Positions 1 through 12,100 of a DNA stretch of 64,000 bases are shown here, piece after piece. How positions within the stretch are numbered: position 1 is the stretch's first letter; the number at the start of each line of letters is the position of its first letter. This DNA is from Sinonovacula constricta. Taxonomy: Eukaryota > Mollusca > Bivalvia > Cardiida > Solecurtidae. A program made the position numbers and the translations under genes. The stretch is taken from NCBI GenBank assembly GCA_007844125.1, contig CM017555.1, positions 22,155,669-22,219,668 of the forward strand, read 5' to 3'. Below the pieces are notes generated by a model. The model had not been told where the DNA came from, did not search any database, and saw only the letters and a list, made by a program, of their open reading frames with translations.

Positions 1-2830
1 CTGGGAACTGACATGCTCTATGCTGGTGGTTATATCTGTATATAAACATATATGTCTGGGAACTGACACGTACTATGCTGGTGGTTATATCTGTATATAT
101 ATGTCTGGGGACTGACATGTACTATGCTGGTGGTTATATCTGTATATAAACATATATGTCTGGGAACTGACATGTACTATGCTGGTGGTTATATCTGTAT
201 ATAAACATATATGTCTGGGGGCTGACATGTACTCTGCTGGTGGTTATATCTGTATATAAACATATATGTCTGGGAACTGACACGTACTATGCTGGTGGTT
301 ATATCTGTATATAAACATATATGTCTGGGGACTGACATGTAGTATCCTGGTGGTTATATCTATATATAGATATATGTGTCTGGGGACTAACATGTAGTAT
401 GCTGGTGGTTATATCTATATATATGTGTGTCTGGGGACTGACATGTTGTATCCTGGTGGTTATATCTGTATATAAACATATATGTCTGGGAACTGACATG
501 CTCTATGCTGGTGGTTATATCTGTATATAAACATATATGTCTGGGAACTGACATGCTCTATGCTGTCGGTTATATCTGTATATAAACATATATGTCTGGG
601 AACTGACATGCTCTATGCTGGTGGTTATATCTGTATATATATGTCTGGGGACTGACATGTTGTATCCTGGTGGTTATATCTGTATATAAACATATATGTC
701 TGGGGACTGACATGTACTATGCTGGTGGTTATATCTGTATATAAACATATATGTCTGGGGACTGACATGTACTATGCTGGTGGTTATATCTGTATATAAA
801 CATATATGTCTGGGAACTGACATGCTCTATGCTGGTGGTTATATCTGTATATATATATATGTCTGGGGACTGACATGTACTATGCTGGTGGTTATATCTG
901 TATATAAACATATATGTCTGGGGACTGACATGCTCTATGCTGGTGGTTATATCTGTATATATATGTCTGGGGACTGGCATGTTGTATGCTGGTGGTTATA
1001 TCTGTATATAAACATATATGTCTGGGAACTGACATGTAGTATGCTGGTGGTTATATCTGTATATAAACATATATGTCTGGGAACTGACATGTAGTATGCT
1101 GGTGGTTATATCTGTATATATATATGTCTGGGGACTGACATGTACTATGCTGGTGGTTATATCTGTATATATATGTCTGGGGACTGACATGTAGTATGCT
1201 GGTGGTTATATCTGTATATAAACATATATGTCTGGGGACTGACATGTACTATGCTGGTGGTTATATCTGTATATAAACATATATGTCTGGGGACTGACAT
1301 GTAGTATGCTGGTGGTTATATCTGTATATATATATATGTCTGGGGACTGACATGCTCTTTGCTGGTGCTTATATCTGTATATAAACATATGTGTCTGGGA
1401 ACTGACATGTACTCTGCTGGTGGTTATATCTGTATATAAACATATATGTCTGGGGACTGACATGCTCTATGCTGGTGGTTATATCTGTATATAAACATAT
1501 ATGTCTGGGGACTGACATGTACTATGCTGGTGGTTATATCTGTATATAAACATATGTCTGGGAACTGACATGTACTATGCTGGTGGTTATATCTATATAT
1601 AAACATATATGTCTGGGGACTGACATGCTCTATGCTGGTGGTTATATCTGTATATATATGTCTGGGAACTGACATGTACTATGCTGGTGGTTATATCTAT
1701 ATATATATGTGTCTGGGGACTGACATGTTGTATGCTGGTGGTTATATCTATATATATATATATGTGTCTGGGGACTGACATGTTGTATGCTGGTGGTTAT
1801 ATCTATATATATATGTGTCTGGGGACTGACATGTTGTATGCTGGTGGTTATATCTATATATATGTGTCTGGGGACTGACATGTAGTATGCTGGTGGTTAT
1901 ATCTATATATATATGTGTCTGGGGACTGACATGTTGTATGCTGGTGGTTATATCTATATATATGTGTCTGGGGACTGACATGTTGTATGCTGGTGGTTAT
2001 ATCTATATATATATGTGTCTGGGGACTGACATGTTGTATGCTGGTGGTTATATCTATATATATGTGTCTGGGGACTGACATGTTGTATCCTGGTGGTTAT
2101 ATCTATATATATATATGTGTCTGGGGACTGACATGTTGTATGCTGGTGGTTATATCTATATATATGTGTCTGGGGACTGACATGTTGTATGCTGGTGGTT
2201 ATATCTATATATATGTGTCTGGGGACTGACATGTTGTATGCTGGTGGTTATATCTATATATATATGTGTCTGGGGACTGACATGTTGTATGCTGGTGGTT
2301 ATATCTATATATATATATATGTGTCTGGGGACTGACATGTAGTATGCTGGTGGTTATATCTATATATATATATGTGTCTGGGGACTGACATGTTGTATGC
2401 TGGTGGTTATATCTATATATATGTGTCTGGGGACTGACATGTTGTATGCTGGTGGTTATATCTATATATATGTGTCTGGGGACTGACATGTAGTATGCTG
2501 GTGGTTATATCTATATATATATGTGTCTGGGGACTGACATGTTGTATGCTGGTGGTTATATCTATATATATGTGTCTGGGGACTGACATGTTGTATGCTG
2601 GTGGTTATATCTATATATATATGTGTCTGGGGACTGACATGTTGTATGCTGGTGGTTATATCTATATATATGTGTCTGGGGACTGACATGTAGTATGCTG
2701 GTGGTTATATCTATATATATATATGTGTCTGGGGACTGACATGTTGTATGCTGGTGGTTATATCTATATATATGTGTCTGGGGACTGACATGTTGTATGC
2801 TGGTAGTTATATCTATATATTTGTCTGAGG
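1..2830. repeat. ~50-56 bp minisatellite, SINE-derived (left edge truncated)
   Basis: About 54 head-to-tail units of 49-57 bp, each containing GCTGGTGGTTATATCT, a variable run of TA dinucleotides, and TGTCTGGGGACTGACATG. Units up to about 1690 mostly carry a TATAAACATATATG insert and TGTCTGGGAACTGAC. Later units are shorter, with TATATATGTGTCTGGGGACTGACATGT. The last unit (about 2790-2830) runs into GTCTGAGGACTTACTTTAG and then AATAGCTAGATGTGG, which matches the 3' part of the SINEs elsewhere in this window. Open frames on both strands are by-products of a repeat short of stops and are not genes. The array continues past the left edge. Confidence 0.95.
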
Positions 2831-2989
2831 ACTTACTTTAGTAATAATAGCTAGATGTGGCCAATATGAGATTAGAGCCAATATGTGTGAGACTTATCAA
2901 CGATCCAAAAAGGCAAAAGTAAAATATAAATAACAAAAGTTGTTAATTTAACATAGCAAAATATTTTATTATTTTTTTTTGGCTTGTAG

Positions 2990-3147
2990 GAAAGAAGCAG
3001 ACTTGGAATGCAGACACAAAGGTGACAACAACAACTTTTGATGAGTTGTTTAATGAGGACACAAGTAAGGCCGAACAGCAGAGAGCTCTAGTGAAAGAAG
3101 ACAGCCCTTCAATAACCAAAGCCTGGTCCAGGAAAGTTGCTCTAGAT
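2990..3147 (+). CDS. exon 1 of the visible part (internal exon)
   Basis: A T-rich tract and TTGTAG acceptor precede 2990; GTGAGT follows 3147. Two bases complete a codon begun upstream, so at least one more 5' exon exists outside the window. The frame reads KKQTWNADTK, then a Thr run, FDELFNED, and ends SRKVALD in phase 0. The other two frames are closed. FDELFNED is a compact acidic-aromatic motif of the sort used for protein docking (inference). Confidence 0.85.
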
Positions 3148-6100
3148 GTGAGTTAAGATGTCTATTCTTATTTCACCATTATCATACATTATTAAACTAA
3201 AAACTGAGTTATTTGGTGACATCCTTGTGTGTAGGTAAAACCCATAGGTCAATTACAGATTATTCTTGATTAAATCTGAGTCAAAATTATTCTATCTACA
3301 AACACAATAAAAATACACACTTTTCACAAAGATTAGATGAATATATGACAAGTACAAGAATGTTTTCTTATAATACATGTACAAGGTCAGAATAAAAAAA
3401 AATTAATTCATTAAATAGAAAGTTTTACATTTTTCTGCAAAATATATAAAAAAAAGAAGAATCTTTCATTGACCCATCAAAATGACAAAAGTTGGGTACA
3501 AAATACATTTACCTTCATGGGAGCAAAAAGTTTTTATCATGATCAAGGCCTAAGTTATACAATACTGAGTCTTGACATCATAATCAAGAATCTGACTTAC
3601 CAGATTATAAATTTCATTTCATTCAGCCAATCGGATCCTTGTAAATGATCTCAGGATCTAGCTCAATGTTTTTTAATCCTAGCGAAGCTGATCTTTGACT
3701 ATACCATTTGCCCAAGCCTTATCACACCATACCTGGCAGGCTAAGAGTTAAGAGTTAAAATGAATCTAGATCAACATATGTGGAAACATTAGCAGTTGTC
3801 ATAGTACAAATCTTAAACCTGAAACTTAAAATATGGTTATTTTCACATTGTTTTTTTTTTTACTTTCTTGATGTGAATTGTTCCGTTTGATAGGTAATGG
3901 TATGCTATCATCATGATGGTAGCACTCTATCATCGTAAAGTGAATTCTGTCTCAGAAGAACTGCCATATTTTTCATTGGATATCATACCCACTAACAAGA
4001 ATGAAAATGTTTAGAATTATATCATATTTGTCATAGGTCTCTTAGTCCAAAATAAAAATAAAAATTATTTGTTTTTAAAAATATTTGCAGGATGGTGAAG
4101 ATGTGAATTTCCGTAGTCGAGGGTATCAGGGTCCTCGACCTCAAAGAGATGAGGAAGATCCTTTGGCAGGGGAGATAATGCTGGCTTGTGAAACTCCTGC
4201 ACAGGAGAGTAGTGTAAGGTAGGTCACTCTTACTTTACTTTGAATATCAGCAGTACTTAAAAACCTTAAGAAATCATAAAGCAATAAGTCACACTTGATG
4301 CACATGAACTTACTGCACTGCCATTGGTCAGTAACTTTCTAATCCCCACTCCTTTCCTGGTTCCACTGCAGCCTGAGACTGTGTCCAGCCAGCCAGACTC
4401 ACCCCACCCCTACTACCTTCTCCCATTCCACCTCCCACAGTGTTCACATTGTAAAGCCAGATAAGACCACATTCCAATTTTCAGTGCCTTTAGCATTTAG
4501 TAATTGTTTATGGACTTCTTCAATATCTTACTAAAAAATAAGGAGGTACATTGTACACTGTTTCATTTATTGTAAATATAGTCAAATAATAATATCAACA
4601 ATCAAATTGTTCTTATACACTTACTGTCATATATATATCTACATATGCAACTGTGTATGTGTGGTGCCTGTGACAGAGTGGTAGAGTTACACACTTATAA
4701 CACTTCGGACTGCTAAACCACTCACCACATGTTCTGTTCAAAGTGAAGGACTTAATGTAGGAAGGTCTTCCAGGTGACCTGTGGTGAGCTGGTGGTTTTA
4801 CCAAGACTTTTGTCTGGGGTCTTCCTCTGCCAAAATAAATTTTGCTATAATGACCCTAATTGATTTCTGCAATGTGTTAAAAATATAATTTCAGTTTAAC
4901 CTACCAAGTAACCTTTATTGATGTATTCTATAAAAATGAGGGTAACACTGAAGTATAATAATTCTCTCTCATTACAGTTCTTCAAAGAAACGAGGCATCC
5001 GACTCGAAACGCAGAAACATCGGCGTGACCTTGAGAAGATTTTGAATGACACAGATAAAGTGTCTCTAGATTCGGGATTTGATGGCTATGATGATGATAA
5101 TGTTGAAGATGATGCAATTGAACTCCTGGGTAGGGCACTTAAGTAACTTTTATATGAAATGATATGTTCGGATATTTAAAGTAGGATAGTTGAAGAAATA
5201 TTAAATAGGGTGCTTACTTGGTTGTACTTTATTTTTATAAAAAAATCAATCTATATTAGATCTACTAGTTTCGATGTTTTGGAGTGCTTTTTGAGCTTAT
5301 GTGTAAATGTCTAATTTTTTTATACCAGTGCAACTGTTTCCTCCCTTGCAAGAATTGAAAAAAAAACACACTGGTATGGTGTTTCCAGCAAGTAAGAGGT
5401 TAAATGATTTGAGAATAATCACCTTCCATAATAAGAGATCTTTAGTGCCAAAGGTTATTTTAAGTAATGTCAAACAGGGTGTATAGCCAAATAAAATCAG
5501 ACAGACTTTGGCAAAATTGAACAAGTCACAAATTTGGGCATTTCTCTCTTTGAAAGGCATTGGCAGCATAGATTAGAAAATAAAGGATATTTAACTTTAA
5601 TCAGTGTAGAAGACATATGATTGTGTACCCATGGCATCTTCACTGTGATTTATTAAAATCCTTAAACAATTACCTTAATTTAAATTATGCCATGATCTTC
5701 CTTGCTATTATATGATGTCACCTGGTAAGCATGACAACTCACCTGACAACTCACCCTGATGGGGATTGACACATAGCCATTTAACCATGTAGGAGTTTGG
5801 ATCTAATGATGTTACAACTTCATATTTCCATCATAAAAGATGTCAAAATAGGCAGTAACTCTTACACATTTCCAAAGTTGCATACATATATTTTGATAAA
5901 TTGTTCATCTACATCTTGAATGCAGTAATGGTTCTATTTACGCAACAACTTAAACTATGTCCTGCTATTGGGTTTGTCACAAATTTTTGTTAAATGCCAT
6001 GACATATATTAGTGCAGGCTGAACTATAAGAACTACATTCTGCATTACAGAGGACCCTGAAGACCTGATAAGAGAGGGTGTGACCAAAATTTCTCCAGCT

Positions 6101-9100
6101 GGGTATAAGCTGAGCAGGGTAAGTGCAATAACTGATTCTAATGTTGTTATTGGTTTAAACATATTTTACCAAAGTCATTATTGACCTAATTTAATGCCAA
6201 TGTGACTTGTGTACAGTTATGAGCAGTTTCTTAACAAATTTTTGCTTATAGAATGCAGCATGTTTAACAGCAGTGGTTAAGCAATATAGCCTTTTAAAGT
6301 CAAACTGTTGTACTTTATTTTTTTTTAAATCAATCTTTAATAGATCTATAGATCTAACGAAGTTTGAGGCGGTATATAGGATTGAGCTTGTTGGTCTGTC
6401 AGTCTGTTGGTTTTCATAGTTTCTGGATGATAACTTATGAAAGGCTTGACAGATTTAAACATTTACTGGGACACAGGTGTACCATCATAAGATATGCATC
6501 AAGTTTGACTTTAGGACTGGTAAGGTCAATGTCAAGGTCACTCTTACTCAAAATAGTACACATGTAACATGGTTTCCGGATGGTAAGTCGTGAAAGGCTT
6601 TACAAATTTATATAATTTTTGGTGCACATGTTTAACATCACAAGATACAGATAAAGTTCGACGTTGGGGCTGGTGGGGTCAGTGTCAAAGTCACTGTTAC
6701 TAAAAAATAGAAAAATGGTTTCTGCTCAATAAAGAGATATGTGAAGAAACTTGCTTCATAGGTAGCTTCTGTGAAGATGATGCTTGGGATTTAAAATGGC
6801 GCTGGTGGGGTCAAGTTCACTGTAACAAAAATAGAAAAACTTTTTCCAGATGATTCCTCATGAAAAGTTTCACAGATTTGAAATTTTTTGGTACACAGCT
6901 GTAACATCGCAAGATCACATTCAAATTAATCACTTTTAGTTATAGTTCTTGTTGTTTCAAGTCTTTTATAGATTTATTACTTTTCATTTAGGTGGCTAAG
7001 TAATGTTATTATATTTAGTGGTCAAAATCAGTTAATGGTCTGTTAATTGTCTTACTCTTACAGGTTCTAAGACAGAGACAGGAAGAGGCCAATGTGAAAT
7101 TGAATATAAAGTAAGTCCACCTGTATGTCATAGTTGTGTTGGAAACTTCAGTGAAAATTCAGTTGGTTACATGTTAAATTCAAACTGGGTAATAGTCTTC
7201 AGATCACGAAGTGGTATAAGAAAGACAACTCTTGTTTGCATTTTTACTTAAGATTATTGAGTTGTTGCCCTCATAGGAATATCCATGACTTGTATTTTGT
7301 TGTTGACCTAATATATTACCAAATAAGCCTCTAGTTATGATTCAAGTGAGAAGTCTTTTCTTTCATGTGATTAAAGACTTTAAGATTCACAATTGATTTC
7401 ATGAAATTATCTTAATTTGGATCTCCCTGCCTCCACCTAGGGGCACTGTGGCATAGTAGTAGTGTCGCCAACTTTTAACTCCTCTGACTGCTTAGACTAT
7501 TACCATCTGAGCTCAAGTCCTATTTGCTGTGAAAGACTTAACGTGAGAAGGTGTTTCAGTTGACCTGTGGTGCGCCAATGGTTCTAGACAGACATCAGGG
7601 TTTTCCTCCTCAAAAATAGCTGGATGTCACTATAATGATATGAACTGAATGCTGTGATGTATTTCAAAAACCAGAGAAGTGATTTTCCATCAAGGTGTAT
7701 ATGCAGCCATCTTTAAAAGTGATTTATCATTGCAAAATAGCATAAACTGTATATTTTTGTTTGTGACAAAACTATTTAAGGTTGTAAGGAAATGTTTATT
7801 TGTAATTCATTTGTTTTAATGTCACCAGTTTTCAGACACCGTTGGTTGATCCACAACCAACATCTAAAGGTGAAGACAAGAGGCATTTTGTTGCACAGTT
7901 GGTCTTTTGATTTTAAACTTTAACGAGTTTGTTGAAGTTTTATTTGAGTAGCCCAAGCCCCTTCTCAGAAATTAACCTGCTTGAAAAGTGTATTCTTGTC
8001 ATGGTGTGTGTATTATTTGATGAACAAAGACCATAAAATTGAAACAGAAAATAGAACATGCTAACTGAAAGGATGTCTTATGTTAATTTGGTATAGTTTA
8101 GATACATAATTCAAGTCAACTGAATGATGCATATACATATGCCTTAAAAGGTTTTTCTTTATCAAACCAACCATCTTCAAAAAAATGCACGTATCATGGA
8201 TGAATACACTTTCAAATATTGATATAGTAAAACCGTTTATAAAGGGACTCGCTCACAGATGGAATAATTGATTTTTCTGAAAATATTTTATCTCTCAAAA
8301 TCATTCTTTTGTCTCAAAGAAGACTTTTATCTACAACTTGTAAGAAAAAACTTGCACATGCAAATTTATAAAAAAAATGTTTAAAGATTTTTTAATTTGT
8401 ATAAAAACTGTTAATTATTTATTGACAATTTTATGTGTGTGTTTGTGTTTAAGCTCCATTTTCTAAGAAAAACAAGAGGCACTATTGTCATGACCCTTTT
8501 AGATGTCAGCGTTTGTTAACCTTTTCTAAGGTCTATTTCTCAAAAATTATCAAAAATAACCTTTTAGCACTTTGAACACTTATAAACTATCAAGCAGAAC
8601 CAATTTCAAAAGGTCATGTAACCCTATTCCTCTTTTTACGTAGAATTTTCTTTACACTATCCAGTAATAATTTTTTTTTAGCAGGGCTGTCAATAGACAG
8701 CTGTTGTTTAAAATAAATGTTTGGATCATAATTCTAAACATGTATTTGGTGCAAACAGTCCAAAACTATCTAAAGTAGCCAGGTCACAGATTTATATAAT
8801 AACTTATATATAACTCCTTGGCCCTTTACCTAATGTGCCTCAAGTCCTGGTTGGTGTGAGAACTTTTATATGGTGAGATCTTTGATCAGGTGATCTTTGG
8901 AGGGCCTGTAGTTCTACATAGATACAAGCCAGATCGTGCTGATATGACCATAATAATGTTGGAAGCACATGTCTCAAAATTAAACTCAAATAAATTTTCA
9001 TGTGAGCTAGTTCCTTTATACTAGCACTGTTTCAGTGTTTGTTATTATAGTTACAGTTCTAGCACTCTATAGTTGTCATGACAACATTGAAACAACATGA

Positions 9101-12100
9101 CTGTATTAATTTTGTCTGGTTGAAAATTAGGGGGGAAAAATTGTCATAAGTGAATTATCACAGCTCATCTTTTATGTTTTAGAGTTCCCATTTTTGGTCA
9201 TATCTGACTTCAAACTCTTATACAGATGCAACATAAAATGTTGGTGTCGTTATATTAAGCTAATATAAATAAAAAGCTGATGTCAGTTTTGTATTTTGTT
9301 TAAAGGCATACTTTAGAAAAAAAAAATTTAAGACAACCATATTTTTGTATATTTGTTGTTGTTATAAATGATAATTTCTTGGTGCAGTCATGTATCTGTT
9401 GTCATGATAATATTTCTACTGTGGACATTACTTTAGCTTTTTTTAAATGAGCAGTCTTGTAGAAGATATTGGCACATTTATTTACCATTTAATGTTTTTA
9501 TTGTTCCAATGTCCTCATATTGTTTTGCATTTTATTTGCACTTTTACTTTAAGCAAGTCAACTTGACTAGTTACAAATAATTTTGTTACGTTTCATATTG
9601 AGAAGCCCAGAAGAAATAGATTTTTAACAACAACTGCTTGTTGTATGTTTGGCTTATAATTTTAATTTAATTTAAAATCAAAGTTAGTTTGTAAATGTAA
9701 AATCTTAAGGTCAGTCAGCTAACTACTTAACCTTTTCCCATCAAGGTTAACCAGTAGCAAAGTAGCAAAATCTGAAACTGGATAATTGCTCACAATTCTT
9801 ATGTAGCCTTAGTCAGGATATTAATTTCATTTTAAAATTCTAAATGTTGAACATTTTTTAGTTTAAGAAAAAACAGCATTTTACAAAACTGAATGAATAT
9901 GCAAATAAGTGATAATATCAAGGTGCTGTATAACATACACATGTTCATACAAGTCTTTGGATAAGATGTAACATGCAAAAACATATACCTTACTGAAAGT
10001 TATCCAATGACTCATTCAGTTGTAAATTCCACTTCACTATTCTGATCCCACTAAAAACATAACAATCAAAGGACCCAGTTAGGCCCATGGCTTATAATAT
10101 GTTTTTGGAATGCTGGTTTGTTTTGGTCACGGCATTGATCAGTATTTCTTTTAGAATCTTTTACCCTCAGAATAGACAATTAATGATTCCTTTCAGGGAA
10201 ATCACATTGGGAAAGGTTGTATACCAATTTCTATTACTGTGTAAACTGTATACGAGTTGTCACACTTAATTTAAAGGTGCAATTAGTCAGCTAGGGATTA
10301 CCTGAACATAAATATCTGCATAATTACAACACTTTCAAAATGGCCTTCTTTGAAAATCTGCTCCCCAAGGATAAGAGAGATGTTCTTGCATGTTGTGAAA
10401 CCTCAGAAAGAGGGTCATAAACTGATTATTGTGTGTTCTTGGACTCACAATAGATGCACATAGGCTTGGTAAGCAGGTATCTAATGTGCATGATCACTTC
10501 TTTTCATGAGACCATTGTAGCCTCACATTGTGTCCAGTGGGTTAGAGCATTACTTAACCAGTTCGGGTCCTAGATGCAACACATACATATTTCATTACTT
10601 TTATTAAGGGCCAAACACAATTTTTTATCCAGTATCAAACTTAATAAGCACAATATTTTAGCTCAATTCTTATTGGGCTTCATAGCTGAACCCCTACTGT
10701 AAATTCTTTCACCCCTCCATAGTGTATTTTACAGCGTTTCCTTCTCACCTTCTCACAACTGATTTCAGCCTTATCACTGGTTGTGGTCCTCCCAGAAGTG
10801 ACTTTGGTGAGTTTCTCTATCTTTAAGTATGGCATTCTACAGCCACTATAGATCCAGATGATAAGGTTATACTAAGGCTAAATCCCTAATTTTCATACCA
10901 AGCTGCTAGCAGGACCCAACATTACATAACTTAGAGCTGGAGACAGAAATTATTCACAAGGATCTGGTTGGCTGAATTTGAAATGAAATTTGAAATCTGG
11001 CCAATCAGATGCTTTAGGGCCTGGTTTTCATTGAAATTTTATCATTAAGACAATAAAACTGAGTACCTTGAACTTTGTCGATGAGACTTATATAATATAT
11101 TGCTTTACTATAGTTCATGAGATATGCCTTTTAAATCTGAAACACTTATTTGAATTATGCTGTGGTGCAAAATAAATTCTACAAAAGAGATGCATAATGT
11201 CCAACAAAATCTTGTTTTACAGGGGAGGGGGTGGGGGGACTATTTGTTACATACTAACTCTCTTTTTGAAAAAGAAAATATGTTAAAGAAAATTGTGAAT
11301 TGTGTTATACATTTAAATTCTGAACTCTGCATGAAGAATTCCTTCTCATTTTTTGCTATAATTTTCAAACTCTTATAAAAACATTTAAAAATCTTCTAAC
11401 ATTTGTAGAATTTTGTTGATCTAACACCCTTTATATCACTTTTTATTTGATTCTATTATCATACATATATTATTTTATTACTTAGTTGTTCTAGTAAATG
11501 TAATATTGATGTAGAAGATGTATGGAAATATTCAACTGTTAGCTGTATTTTTTTAACTTTTTTTAGCAAATTATCCATTTCCCTTTTGATAAAAAGTTTT
11601 TTTAAAACTATCAAATGTATAGTTTTCTAATAAATATATGCTATTTTAGAGTTTTTTATTGCTTCATTTTCCTACATTTACTCAGAATGCAAATATGTCT
11701 TCAATTTATATGACTGTTGTGTATCAATCCAATTACAATGTGAAGAAGAGATGAAAATCCATGATTAACTGGTAGAGTCACAGACCTGGAACTCTCGGCT
11801 GCTGGCCATGTGTGTTGGAGACAATGGAGTAATTGTAATATTTTCCAACCTCCCTGCAGTTCGCCCGTTGTTCTCCCCAGACATTTGTCTGGTATCATTC
11901 TTGGGCCTTGCTTCACCAAAAAAAGCTGGTTGTTGCTATAGTGACCAGCATGATGCTGCAATGTGTATTTAAAAACAAAATATGAAAAATGTTTACAAAG
12001 CTTTAAACTTACTATATTATCATCATCGCTAAATGTGGTTAAAGTCTAAGTAAGTTATAAAATATATGTTTAAAAGCTTTAACATATTTTTATTTGTCTT

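Noticed and set aside
299..2689. Many open frames of 60-106 codons on both strands with repeated HVSPQT-, ITTSI- or MLVVISIY-type peptides.
   Set aside because: They are translations of the ~50 bp minisatellite in several frames at once. Unit length varies by TA copy number, so no frame is maintained.
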